The notes under the pieces are model-generated. The model did not search any database, had not been told where the DNA came from, and worked only from the letters and a program-made list of their open reading frames with translations. From Dasypus novemcinctus (taxonomy: Eukaryota > Chordata > Mammalia > Cingulata > Dasypodidae): a DNA stretch of 64,000 nt. A program made the position numbers and the translations under genes. Position 1 is the first letter of the stretch. Each line of letters begins with the position of its first letter. Where the stretch lies: assembly GCF_030445035.2 (NCBI RefSeq), contig NC_080698.1, positions 28,613,294 to 28,677,293 of the forward strand, read 5' to 3'. Below, piece after piece: positions 1 to 10,584 of this stretch.

Positions 1-3000
1 GGAACTCCCATTTATCTATTAGTTCTTTTGCTGCTCTTGCTTTTGGTGTGATATTCATGAATCCATTTCCTATTACAAGGTCCTGTAGATGTTTCCCTAT
101 ACTGCTTTCCAAGGTTTTTATGGTCTTGGCTCTTATATTTAGGTCTTTGATCCATCTTGAGTTGATCTTTGTATAAGGTGTGAGATGGTAATCCTTTTTC
201 ATTCTTCTACATATGTCTATCCAGTTCTCCAGGCACCATTTGTTGAATAGGCCACTCTCTCCCAGTTGAGAGGGTTTGATGGCTTTATCGAATACTATAT
301 GGCTATATATGTGAGGTTCTATATCTGAGCTTTCAATTCAATTCCATTGGTCTGTGTGTCTCTCCTTGTGCCAATACCATGCTGTTTTCACTACTGTAGC
401 TTTGTAGTATGTTTTGAAGTCAGGTAGTGTGATTCCTCCAATTTCATTTTTCTTTTTCAGTATGTCTTTGGCTATTCGGGGTCTCTTACCTTTCCAAATA
501 AATTTCATAGTTAGTTTTTCTAGTTCCTTCAAGAAGGCTGTGTTGATTTTTATTGGGATTGCATTGAATGTGTACATCAGTTTTGGTAGGATAGACATCT
601 TAATAATATTCAGTCTTCCTATCCATGAACAAGGAATAGTCTTCCATTTATTTAGGTCTTCTTTGATTTCCTTGAACAGGCTTATATAGTTCTCGGTGTA
701 TAAATTTTTTACCTCTTTAGTTAAATTTATTCCTAAGTATTTGATTTTTTAATTTACTATTGTGAATGGTATTTGTTTCTTGATTTCCTCCTGATCTTGC
801 TCATTATTGGTGTACAGAAATGCTACCAATTTTTACGCATTGATCTTATAACCTGCGACTTTACTAAAATCATTTATGAGTTCTAGAAGCTTTGTTATAG
901 ATCTCTCAGGGTTTTCTATGTATAGGATCATGTCATCTGCGAATAGTGAAATTTTGACTTCTTCCTTTCCGATTTGAATGCCTTTTATATCTGGTTCTTG
1001 CCTCAGTGCTTGAGCAAGTATTTCTAAGACAATGTTAAATAGGAGCAGAGACAATGGGCATCCTTGTCTTTTTCCTGAGTTTAGAGGGAAGAATTTTAGG
1101 ATTTCTCCATTGTAAACAATGTTGGCTTTAGGTTTTTCGTATATACTCTTTATCGTGTTCAAAAAATTTCCTTGTATTCCAATCTTTTGGAGTGTTTTTA
1201 TCAAGAAAGCGTGCTGTATTTTGTCAAATGCTTTTTCTGCATCTATAGATATAATCATGTGATTTTTTTCCTTCAATCTGTTTATATGGTGTATTACGTT
1301 GATTGATTTTCTTATGTTGAACCATCCTTGCATACCTGGAATAAATCCCACTTGGTTGTGGTGTATAATTCGTTTAATGTGTTGTTGGATACAATTAGCA
1401 AGTATTTTGTTAAGTATTTTTGTGTCTAGGTTCATTAGAGAAATTGGTCTGTAATTTTCCTTTCTTGTGGTATCTTTGTTTGGCTTTGGTACTAGGGTAA
1501 TGTTGGCATCATAGAAGGAGTTCGGCAATGTTCCTTCTGTTTCAATTTTTTGGAATAGTTTCAGCAGGATTGGTGTTAGTTCTTTCCAGAATGTTTTGTA
1601 GAATTCACCTGTGAAGCCGTCTGGCCCTGGGCTCTTCTTAGTTGGGAGATTTTTAATGACTGAGTCTATCTCTCTGCTTGTGATTGGTTTGTTAAGATCA
1701 TCAATTTCTTCTTTCGTCAATATGGGTTGCTTATTTGTTTCTAGGAATTTGTCCATTTCCTCTAAATTGTCATTTTTGTTGGAATATAGTTTTTCAAAGT
1801 ATCCTCTTATGATAGTCTTTATTTCTGTGGGTCAGGGGTGATATCTCCTTTCTCATTTCTTATTTTGTGTATTTGCATCTTCTCTCTTTTATTCTTTGTT
1901 TGTCTCGCTAAAGGTTTGTCAATTTTGTTGATCTTCTCAAAAAACCAGCTCTTGGTCTTGTTTATCTTTTCAAGTGCTTTCTTATTTTCTATTTCATTTA
2001 GTTCTGCTCTTATCTTTGTTATTTCCATCCTTCTTCTTCCTGTTGGGTTACTTTGTTGTTGTTTTTCTAATTCCTTCAAATGTGCAGTTAGTTCTTCAAT
2101 TTTTGCTCTTTCTTCTTTTTTGATATATGAATTTATGGCTATAAATTTCCCTCTCAGTACTGCTTTTGCTGCATCCCATAAATTTTGGTATGTTGTGTTA
2201 TCATTTTCATTTGTTTCAAGGTAGTCATTGATTTCTTTTGATATTTCCTCTTTGACCCACTGTTTTTCTAAGATTGTGCTGTTTAATTTCCAAATAGTGG
2301 TGTGAACACCTAGGCCTCTGTCCCTTGCAAATTTCCAGCTTGACTCCACTGTGGTCAGAGATATTGTTTTGTATGATTTCAATCTTTCTGAATTCATTAA
2401 GGTTTTCTTTGTGGCCTAGCATATGGTGTATCTTGGAGAATGATCCATGTGTGCTTGAGAAAAATGTATATCCTGCTGTGTTTGGGTGTAATGATCTATA
2501 TATGTCTATTAGATCCAGCTCCTCTAATATACTGTTCAAGTGTTTTGTTTCTTTAATGATTCTCTTTTGAGATGTTCTGTCCAAGGTAGATAGTGGTGTA
2601 TTAAAATCCCCCACTATAATTATAGATGCATCTATTGTTTCACTTAGTTTTTCCAGCGTTTGTCTCACATATTTAGAGGCACCCTTGTTAGGAGCATAAA
2701 TATTTATGATTGTTCGATCTTCTTGACAGATTTTCCCTTTCACTAAAATGTAGTATCCTTCTTTGTCTCTCACAATTGTTTCACCTTTAAAGTCTAATTT
2801 GTCTGATATTAATATAGCTACTCCTGCCTTTTTTTGGTTATTGTTTGCTTGTATGATTATTTTCCAGCCATTCACTTTCAATCTCCATGCGTCTCTGGGT
2901 CTAAGATGGTCTCTTGTAGACAGCATACAGATGGGTCATATTTCCTTATCCAATGTTCCAGTCTGAATCTTTTGATAGGTGAGTTTAATCCGTTGACATT

Positions 3001-3039
3001 CAGTGTTATTACTATCAAGGAATTATTTGTGTTAGTCAT
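1..3039 (-). pseudogene. LINE-1 ORF2 (endonuclease-reverse transcriptase), frameshifted and truncated by the window
   Basis: ORF2p nicks DNA with an APE-like endonuclease and reverse-transcribes L1 RNA. The likely start is the ATG at 3039 (MTNTNNSLIVITLNVNGLNS), which opens the endonuclease. The catalytic LQET, NIYAPN, GDFNTPL and SDHS motifs follow in order. The reverse transcriptase at 833-1756 contains YRPISLMN, the RQGCPLS region and the catalytic FADDMILY. Reading frames change near 2895, near 2330 and between 1756 and 1830. A stop lies just after residue INA at about 830, and another after the peptide ending DQWN at about 335. The cysteine-rich C-terminus is only partly in the window. 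With five or so lesions the protein cannot be made, although each domain remains easy to read. Confidence 0.92.
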
Positions 3040-3113
3040 ATTTTGATTGGATTTGTGTTTGTCATATTTTGTTTGTATTTTTTTCCCTTCTATTTTTTTC
3101 TTTTTTTTTGTTC

Positions 3114-4031
3114 TTATACTATCTTCCAACTCTGCCTGTCCTGTTTTTTCCTTTCTTCCTGCAGAACTCCCTTTAGAATTTCTTGAAGGGGAAGTTTCTT
3201 GTTGGTATACTCTTTCAGTTTCTGTTTATCTGCGAATATTTTGAGTTCTCCATCATGTTTGAATGCTAGTTTAGCTGGATAGAGTATTCTTGGTTGGAAA
3301 TTTTTTTCCTTTAGTACTTTGATTATATCATACCACTGCCTTCTTGCCTCCATGGTTTCAGATGAGAAATCAGCACTTAATCTTATGGAGCTTCCCTTGT
3401 ATGTGATGGTTTTCTTTTCTCTTGCTGCTTTTAGGATTTTCTCTTTGTCTTGAGCATTGGATAATTTGACAAGTATGTTTCTTGGGGTGGGCCTGTTGGG
3501 GTTTATGACTAGTGGAGTGCGCTGTGCTTCTTGGATATGTACATTTGTCTCTTTCAGTAGATTTGGGAAGTTTTCAGCCATTATCTCCTGCAACACTCCT
3601 TCTGACCCCTTTCCCTTCTCTTCTCCTTCTGGAATGCCTATAATACATATGTTTGAGCGTTTTGCATTGTCATTCATGTCCCTAAGTCCTAGCTGGATTT
3701 TTTCTATCTTTTTATCAACCCCTTCTACTATCTGTTTGATTTCTGATGTACTGTCTTCCACATCACTAATTCTCTGCTCTGCCTCTTCTAGTCTGCTGAT
3801 ATTTGCTGCAAGTGTATTTTTGATTTCTTGAACTGTGGTGTTCATTCCCATCATATCTGTTATCTTTTTGCATATGTCTGCAATTTCCCCTCCGAGTGTT
3901 TTCTTCATGTTGTTAACCTCTTTCATTACTTCATCAAATTTGTCGGTGATAAATGTTCTGAAATCTTTCATTGCTTGAGCGAAGTTCTGTTCCCCTTCCT
4001 GATTTTTAGTTTGTTGATTGGATTCAGCCAT
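3114..4031 (-). CDS. LINE-1 ORF1 protein (RNA-binding chaperone), intact 305 aa
   Basis: ORF1p is the trimeric nucleic-acid chaperone that coats L1 RNA in the cytoplasmic L1 particle. The frame is uninterrupted for 305 codons. Residues about 45-130 are a heptad-like coiled coil (EIADICKKITDMM, EEAEQRISDVED). Residues about 130-225 form the RRM-like domain, starting around RSNICIIGIPEGEEKG and containing the VHIQEAQR and PRNILVKLSN segments. The basic C-terminal domain contains YKGSSIRLSADFS, then RRQWYDIIKVLKEKNFQPRI, where the arginines are typical of the RNA-binding surface. The length is slightly below the roughly 338 aa of the human protein. The start ATG is the first in frame, followed by a typical polar N-terminus. 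ORF2 begins about 74 bp downstream. Recognition is by pattern, with no search run. Confidence 0.92.
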   Translation of the reverse strand: MAESNQQTKNQEGEQNFAQAMKDFRTFITDKFDEVMKEVNNMKKTLGGEIADICKKITDMMGMNTTVQEIKNTLAANISRLEEAEQRISDVEDSTSEIKQIVEGVDKKIEKIQLGLRDMNDNAKRSNICIIGIPEGEEKGKGSEGVLQEIMAENFPNLLKETNVHIQEAQRTPLVINPNRPTPRNILVKLSNAQDKEKILKAAREKKTITYKGSSIRLSADFSSETMEARRQWYDIIKVLKEKNFQPRILYPAKLAFKHDGELKIFADKQKLKEYTNKKLPLQEILKGVLQEERKKQDRQSWKIV

Positions 4032-5375
4032 GTTTTCCTGAGTACTAGTTTGGTTTGTAGGTTTTTTTGTTGCTGTCTGGTCATCATTTTATCTTGACGG
4101 GTTTAATCAGTTCCTTAGCTTCTTTGTCTACTCTTAGAGATTAATTAGCTGTTGTTTTTGCATAGGTGTTATATCTTCTCTTTGTCACTTTGTTCTTCTT
4201 ATTCTAATTTCTTGTTGCTGGTTACGTTCACTTTAAAGGAAAGTATTAGTGCCGGGGAAAGGTAATTGTGTAAGCAAGGAAAAAGTGTAAGGTAGTATTG
4301 GTGATATATGTTAACAAAGCAAGAATATGAGATCTGGGAGGATGGAGGTTAGATTCATGTAAAATTGTGTAGAGTTATAGCAGTAGGTAGAGTACCTATT
4401 ATGAGGTAGCTGACTGAATATGGGAGGAATATGGTATGAGCTAAAAAGCTATTGTTTTCATGAGAGAGGGAAAGAGAAAAGAAAGGTAATAGTTTCAAGA
4501 GTGGATAACAGACAGAAAACAAAACAAGGGTATTAGGAATTAAGAGTTAGATACTTTGTGGATCAAAGAAAGGGAGATGGGAGGTGGAATATAGGAGAGA
4601 CAGTAGATGATGGCGGATATCAAGATGTAGGCGAAAGGGGATAGTGTAGGTAGCCTAAATCAGTTCACTTAGAAATGAGGCAGTGGAGGATCAGAGAACC
4701 CAGCAAATGTGAGGTGTTCCCTGCAGCTCCTATTGTATAATTGAGTTAAAATAAAATAAGTAGAAAATGAGGGACAAGAGGGAGAGCAAAAACAGAAAAA
4801 GAAAAAATAAAAAATGAAAAAAAAAAAGAAAGAAGAGAAGAAAGGAAAAAAGAAAAAGGGGGGTGTGCAAAGGGTGGGGAACAGGTAGGGGTAAGAAAAA
4901 AACAGATATACATGAACCACAATTGCAACACCAACTACAACAACAACAACATAAAACCCTAAATACCTGAGTAAAAAAAAAAAAAAGACTTTGGGGGATA
5001 CGCTGGGAGAAAAGACTAGGGGATAATGCACTATTAGCAATCAGGACATTAAAAAAGTAAAAAATAAGATAAAATGAAAATAAAAACAAAACAAAATGAA
5101 ATGGTAAAGAAAAAAATGCAAACGTTGAAGGCTAGGGCATTCAAAGACCTCAGATGGACCTCAGGGTGTGGTGGATTGAGGGATGGAAAGTCTGAGATAT
5201 TGAAAACTCAAGAGGTGTGAGTCTCTGGGGTGTGGGCCACCAGAGTTTAGGGGATTCAGACCTGGCAACCTCTAATCTGGTCATTCCCTCAAAATTGAAC
5301 AAAGAAATCACCTGGAAATGGGAGTAAAGAGAAATAAAATCCTTTACTCCCCGCACATCAAAGGAACCAAAAGGT
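4032..5375 (-). promoter_or_regulatory. LINE-1 5'UTR with probable internal promoter; A-rich on the plus strand
   Basis: This lies directly upstream of ORF1 on the minus strand, where L1 elements carry an internal RNA polymerase II promoter. It has no coding content. A strongly biased stretch at about 4750-5130 is A-rich on the plus strand, so T/C-rich in the L1 sense strand. Long frames at 4669-5089 reading as runs of Phe, Ser, Leu and Pro are products of this bias. I cannot point to a defined initiation site, and the outer boundary is inferred. Confidence 0.55.
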
Positions 5376-8000
5376 TGTAAATTAATTCTGTGTGAGTTCC
5401 CTTAGCTCCAGCCAAAAATCTTAAAAGCAATAAAAATAAGAAATGTAAAATGATGGAAAGCTTAACAACCATACCAAAAAAGTAAGAGTTATGAGTCAAA
5501 TTAATGAACTTTATGTTTCTGTCTGTGTGCTGTAACTCTTCTTGTGTTTGTCTGTTTGTTCAATGTCAGTATATATATTTTCATATCTCCAGATCATAAT
5601 ATTATGTAAAATGGTAAACTTTAGCTAGAATAAAACTAGGATGTCAGATCAGTTGACTAAAAATGTGTAAATAGAAACCAAAATAAAAAGAGCTCATATG
5701 CCATCAATTAAAATCAAAGAATTCCTAAAAATGCTAAAGGTATAGAATTTTCTCTTGTTTTAATCTGTGCTTAACTCTGTGTTCAACTTTAAAATCTGCA
5801 TTTAACTTTGTCAGTTTGCTTATGCCTAGAAAATCAGACTTGGAGCTCACCTGTTAAAAATTAAATAGTGGTACAAGATAACCTAAAAATAAATCTTTAG
5901 ATGTCAATACTGTCTTGCTAGTGAATTTAATGCATAAATCCTGAGTGAAATTTATTTAATTGCTGAAAAAACAGAAAAACCTTGCAAAGTTGTTACTAGT
6001 AAAATTGTTTTAATTGCTTAGTTAATAAATAAAGGTGCCCAAATTGATTTTAAGTGAAAACTTTCTAGAAACTAAGAGTTAAGATCATTGTATAAATGTC
6101 TTTATATATAAAACAGAGAAAAATAATAACTGAAATTGTTAGGGTGGAGTGGATGTAGTCTAGATTTTGGCTGTTGTAATGATAATCTTAAACTAATTTA
6201 CCTTTGTTTATGGCTACTTCAAATCTATCTTTTGCTTCCTATAGTAATGGTAAATATAACTTAAACTTATCTTTAATTATGGTTATTTTTTAACTAGCCT
6301 CACCTCGCCCTTAAACTTCAGCTATTGTGATAATAATTATAAACTGAGTTTGCCTTTGTTTATGGTGACTGTAAGTCTGGCCCCACCCCTTGCTCTGCTT
6401 ATGGTTATGTCTTAACAACTTCTGCCCCTATGGCTCAGGAAAATCAAATTTGAAACATTGCTGTCTCCTGCTCTACTAGTATTAGTAACCCTGCTCTCTT
6501 GTGTGGCTCCAAGTGTGGACTAAGTTACTGCTTGGTGAAATTCTTAACCCTCAAGGTTGGATGTCCACTCTTCTGTCTTAACTGTCAGGGTTCCTAAAAG
6601 TAGCAATCCATTAAAGAAACTAGTTCCCCTGAGGCTTTGATAGCCTCAGTGAATATGCATATAATTAGCCTCGCTCATCCAAAGTCTGCTAAAGTCAAAG
6701 TAAAATATAAAGTTCTGAAGCAAAAGAAAATTGCATTAAAGCATTAGGGACATTTTGGTTATAAGCCATTAGTTAAGAAATAAAATTCTTGTGTAAAACT
6801 GCATGGTCATAGTGCAAATTAGAAAAAGCCTTCTGGAAAATCTTTCAGATGTTGTTTTACAGTTAAACTTGTTTTGTAAAAAAATGAAAGTTTTAAGTAA
6901 CTAAGTTGTGTTTCCATGTCAAACTATTCATGTCTGCCTATTTACTCAATGTGTATCTTCATATATCAGAATGATAATATCAAATTAACAAATAATTCTT
7001 AAAAGAGCTCTATTCAAATTGTTAAAAATTAAATATGCAGTTATATATGTGATGAATATTCCTAGAGTCCAAATTAGGCTAAAGTCATACAGAAATCTAA
7101 ATATATCAACTACTGAAAAGGGGAAAAGGATTTTCCTGAGCTCTTTAACCTATCCAGCCCCCAGAGCCTTCTCTTTACAAGAGCTCTGAGGCAGGGCCTA
7201 AGAGTAACAGATTAAAACTCTTCTAAACAGAAGGAATTAAGAATCAGTTTGTATTAAAAAGGGGTTTAGCCCTCTGTAAAACAATTTTTAAAAAATCCTT
7301 TGTATAAACTATAACAGTTTCAGTTTATTTAGCTTGGGTGTTATCTCTTTGGTTTATAAAATACCAAGTTAATAAATTAATATTACATGTATTAAATTTA
7401 TAATATGATAAAAATTCTAAGTTCATATCTAATGAAATTAAGTTAAAGAAATATAAATATGCCCTCTCTTAAATGCATAAAGTAAAATCCATCGGTTGCT
7501 AATTACAATCTAAGGTAAATTAACCAGTCTATGTGGTTGTGATTAATTATAAAGAGTTTGTAAAAGCATCTTCTAAACTGAAGCATTTAACTGGCTAGTT
7601 CTAAAAAGCCATTATTAACTAAAAACCTAAATTAATGTTAACGCAGAGGGTAACTTCATACCAATAAAACCTGTTTGGAAGTCACCTCAATGAGAATATT
7701 CAAGTGGTAGTAATGAAAAATTACCTAAATTCCATTAGGAATCTTCAGTTTTCATTTTAAAAATAGAAAAAGTAGTTTTTCCTCTACTGCTAAAGTAAAA
7801 TACCTACTATTCAATGTCTTCATGGTAAAAGTATAAAGTAAAAAAAAAAGTACTAAAAAATTCATTTAATATGTAACACATTGCATTGGAAATGTTTAAA
7901 AGGTATATAAAAATAAAAAAATTAACTTCAGCATTGTCAAACTTTCTTGTGCATTCAAACCAGGCCTTCCATACACTGCAGGTTTGCCTATCCATATGAG
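5376..8000 (+). mobile_element. Decayed endogenous-retrovirus-like internal region with internal duplications
   Basis: This is a non-coding, AT-rich block upstream of a recognisable retroviral polymerase remnant and LTR on the same strand, so I read it as gag/leader-side sequence of the same element. It contains diverged direct repeats: about 5520-5720 resembles about 6925-7025, and the segment with GCCTTTGTTTATGG near 6350 resembles the one near 6205. No intact frame longer than about 60 codons is convincing. The 5' LTR was not identified; the LINE-1 may have removed or separated it. The class assignment is inference from the downstream pol remnant. Confidence 0.45.
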
Positions 8001-8019
8001 TTATTGACTAAGTTGGTCA

Positions 8020-8295
8020 TTGACCCCTAAAACAATAAAAATATCTACTACATCTCTAGTTGTGCTCCTGAAGTGGATGGAAAGTATGTTGCAGTTTCAA
8101 ACTCCTGCAGCAGGCAATGATGGCTCAATACAGCCAAATGTACAATGGATATCATCTCCAGACGGGTACTGTTTCATAGTGCCAAAAAGCACTATGCACC
8201 AGGCCAGTGGAATACTGGAACTCTCTAGGGTCAGTGGTGCTGCAGCTTTTATTCAGAACATGCCAAGTGGAGCAATGATCACCAGAATACTGTGA
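8020..8295 (+). other. Unidentified 91-codon open frame with exon-like edges
   Basis: I do not recognise this protein. The translated stretch is varied and protein-like (contains DGSIQPNVQWISSPDGY and ASGILELSRVSGAAAF), unlike the low-complexity frames around it. The DNA is also less AT-rich than its neighbours. A pyrimidine-containing run ending in CTCTAG at about 8055-8060 precedes the body of the frame, and a GTGAGTAAA sequence overlaps its last codon at about 8290, so it could be an internal exon of about 230 bp. It sits between retroviral-like blocks and before the polymerase remnant, so a gag- or protease-side fragment is the main alternative. Neither is shown. Confidence 0.3.
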
Positions 8296-8619
8296 GTAAA
8301 ACTTAAACACAATTGGCATTATGGCCTGCTCCCATGGAGAGATAACATGTAGAATATTACAAACCTACTAATTATAGCACAAAGAGAAACTTATGTATTA
8401 AATAGTACATTAATTAGTATTAAGTACTGTACCTATATACTATTCTAAATTTATGTCTGATGATTATGGTGATATTTCTATTAAATCATATGCAGAAAGA
8501 CATTGAACATGTTAACAGTCATGGTAAACTTCATTCTATAAGTAGTTAATGAACATATCTATGAAATAAAGAAATGGCTACCTTGCCTGAAATCAGTGGA
8601 GCCAACAGGCCTTTTAATT

Positions 8620-8990
8620 TAAAAAGCCACTAAATTAGGTTGGGGGCAACCTTTCACAGTCTTCACCCCATACCAGGTGAAGGATGTGCTTAAAGCCAGG
8701 GGCCATCAGCGGTTTACAGGTAGCTGGTTAATTAATACCGGACTCAATTGCTGGATACCCTGAAGTGCAGATAAGGGTGTGTCAAACTCTCAACCCAGCC
8801 ACCCTACTACCAGTAGAGGGCCCAAAGTCAGATCCTGAGGGGCCCCTTCTCCACTCCTACCTTAAAACTCCTACCCAGCTTAGCCAAATGGATTTTCAAA
8901 ACCAGAGCCTAGCAAAAACAGTAAAAAAAAAAAAAAAAAAAACATTACCAGGAATTACTCAATTAAAGCCCAAAATGTAAAAAACTTTAC
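8620..8990 (+). pseudogene. Endogenous retrovirus pol remnant (RT connection / RNase H side)
   Basis: The plus strand shows, across at least one frame break, the pattern of a gammaretrovirus-like polymerase at the end of the connection domain: a hydrophobic FTVFTPYQVKDVL-like stretch near 8650, a GSWLIN-like stretch near 8725, and the short motif Asn-Pro-Ala-Thr-Leu-Leu-Pro at about 8793-8813. That motif is characteristic of class I retroviral pol between the connection and RNase H domains. An in-frame poly-lysine A run (about 8924-8941) and stops end any coding capacity. It is a fossil with no function. Confidence 0.55.
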
Positions 8991-9645
8991 TCTGTAGTTC
9001 TGATGACTCCCATACCTATTAAGGCTAAAAGAATGTTCAACTTGGTGCACTAATCCTGAGTGAAGCCAGTTGCCTAAGACAGTAAGAAAGTATCAGTTCA
9101 CCAGAAGCACCTAATGAAAGGTACAAATGCCAGTTACTGGAGGGCCTGAAATACCTCTTCAAAAACAAACAAACAAAAAACTAAGTAGTGTCTGTGCCCT
9201 AACTCTAGCCCAAATGCCTTAAAACAACAACAACAACAACAACAACAACAAAAAAAACTTGTCTGTTTTCATCTCCTTTACCTTAACTAAAAAGCAATGA
9301 TTCTTCCCATTCTACTGAAAAAAGAATACTGTTTCCCACCAACTTTGAAAAAATGCAGCCTTTGCAGGCACCTGACCTTTTCAACTTCTGTGGTCCAATA
9401 TTCCCCTCGTAAAACCACATATTCTCAAAATTCTAATCAAGTTTATTTCTTCCAGAACAAACATCTTGTTAGCCATATGGAAACAACATCCAGCCTCACC
9501 CAGGATGACAGATCCAGCTTCCTCCAACTGAAATAGAATAGTAAGAGAGTTTATACCTTGTCAGGTAGAACCTACTGCTCCTAACCACAGGAAGTAGCTA
9601 CAGAAAAAAGATCATCTCCCTGCAGCACCTCTTTAAGATTAAAGG
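8991..9645 (+). mobile_element. Retroviral-like internal sequence, pol to env side, no intact frame
   Basis: This sits between the pol remnant and the env-side segment. A 79-codon frame at 9297-9536 ends just before the env-side block and might be surface-protein debris, but no motif in it is diagnostic. It is labelled as part of the retroviral element by position only. Confidence 0.35.
9224..9257 (+). repeat. (CAA)n microsatellite
   Basis: About nine CAA/AAC trinucleotide units are followed by an A run. It lies within the retroviral-like region and resembles an expanded A-rich tract. Confidence 0.9.
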
Positions 9646-9649
9646 TGTA

Positions 9650-9900
9650 AACTCTCTGAGGAAAAAAAATAAAGCAGGCTAGTTAGATAGAAAATCAATA
9701 GATGGATCTGAAACCTGGCAAAAAGTCCATGCAAACACCAATAACCCCCAAAGTAACAGCTGGAAGACCCTCCCCAAAATTCTGCCTCTGGGAGAAAGAC
9801 TTCCTCTGGAAGCCTGAAAAAGCCCAGAATATTCCCCAAGAACTTTATCATTAGAGCCTCCTGGAAAATTAATGAAAAAAAAAAGCAATCAAGGCAGTGA
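9650..9900 (+). mobile_element. Env-side segment of endogenous retrovirus, copy A (copy B at 22485-22690)
   Basis: From about 9690 to 9880 this matches 22485-22690 closely, by eye well above 80 percent, including the shared run ATAGATGGATCT, the GCCTGGCAA-like stretch and the ACTTTATCATT motif. It is followed after about 190 bp by a probable LTR, so it occupies the env 3' end or the env-LTR spacer. Neither copy has a long frame. Confidence 0.5.
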
Positions 9901-10075
9901 GCAGCTGGCACTCCTGCCATGCTTTCATCATACTTCCCTGCTTCTTCCTCTTACTAATAGCTAGGGTACACACTTTAATAAATGATGCAGTAAGAACACA
10001 GACAGCCACCTACTTCATGACTCCAACAATAGTGATGCCAAAGCTTAACAAGTTAAGCAGGCATCAAAGGGGGGA

Positions 10076-10445
10076 ATGATATGGGCTGTGTGTGTGGGCT
10101 GTGTGACCTGGGCTGTGTGTGTAAACTCACAAAACTTAACATTCCGGTATAAGCCATTTGTGCATGCAAACAGTAAGAACTACAACCGTGCCCCTTGTAA
10201 CCACACCACCCAGTCCAGCCTGCCTAGTTCACAGAAGTCCCCAAGCCCCGGGAAACTGAAACCTAACCCTTCACGCCAAATGCTTCCTAACTCCACCCCC
10301 CATACTCTCTGTATAGAAGCAACCTACAAGACTGACTCAGGGCTGGGTTTTATTATGACCAGCCAGTCATAATAAATCTTCCTTCTCAGAGAATTCTCAC
10401 ATCCTGGCCTTCAATACTGTGAACACCAACTTCTCTCTGTTGCTA
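10076..10445 (+). mobile_element. Probable retroviral LTR (plus orientation)
   Basis: The block begins just after the purine-rich GGGGGGAATGAT (10070-10079), which looks like a polypurine tract followed by an LTR start. It has C-rich U3-like sequence, a TATA-like GTATAGAAGC region near 10310, and an AATAAA signal at about 10370 with T-rich sequence downstream. No paired 5' LTR was found, and I could not identify a target duplication. Confidence 0.5.
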
Positions 10446-10535
10446 TAACATATGGAAATCCCCTATATTTTTTAATGTAACATTTTATGTAATTTATGTA
10501 TCTTTTAAAAACAAATTTAAAAAGATTTGTTTAAA
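10446..10535 (+). mobile_element. LINE-1 3' end, tail fragment
   Basis: ATATGGAAATCCCCTATATTTTTTAATG-type sequence followed by TAACATTTTATG and an A-rich end matches the last 80 bp of the L1 3'UTR copies at 14960-15030 and 23915-23990. It is a very short 5'-truncated insertion, or the edge of a deletion. Confidence 0.65.
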
Positions 10536-10584
10536 GATGTTTCCTTTGAGTTATAATTGGATAAGAGGTGTTATCTGTCTTTTT

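Larger units (their letters stand above)
1..5375 (-). mobile_element. LINE-1 retrotransposon, 5' complete, 3' end outside the window
   Basis: Read on the minus strand, this stretch has the full LINE-1 order: a roughly 1.3-kb 5'UTR, ORF1, a short inter-ORF spacer of about 74 bp, then ORF2. ORF2 runs off the window edge, so the last part of its C-terminal domain, the 3'UTR, the A tail and the right target duplication are missing. ORF1 is open from end to end while ORF2 carries several frame breaks, so the copy is fairly young but cannot move by itself. The 5' boundary near 5375 is an estimate: I placed it where the sequence changes to the AT-rich retroviral-like block. Confidence 0.93.

Noticed and set aside
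414..4097. Open frames on the plus strand (e.g. 1838-2224, 3457-3831)
   Set aside because: They are antisense shadows of L1 ORF1 and ORF2, and their composition mirrors the opposite strand.
4669..5089. 119-123 codon frames rich in Phe, Ser and Leu
   Set aside because: They come from the A-rich skew of the L1 5'UTR read in reverse, with no protein features.
8020..8295. Weak resemblance of the unknown frame to the glutamine-rich region of CREB/ATF1-type factors (DG, VP and QASG spacing)
   Set aside because: Only a handful of residues agree, DNA-level similarity is not evident, and no bZIP follows. Not enough to name it.
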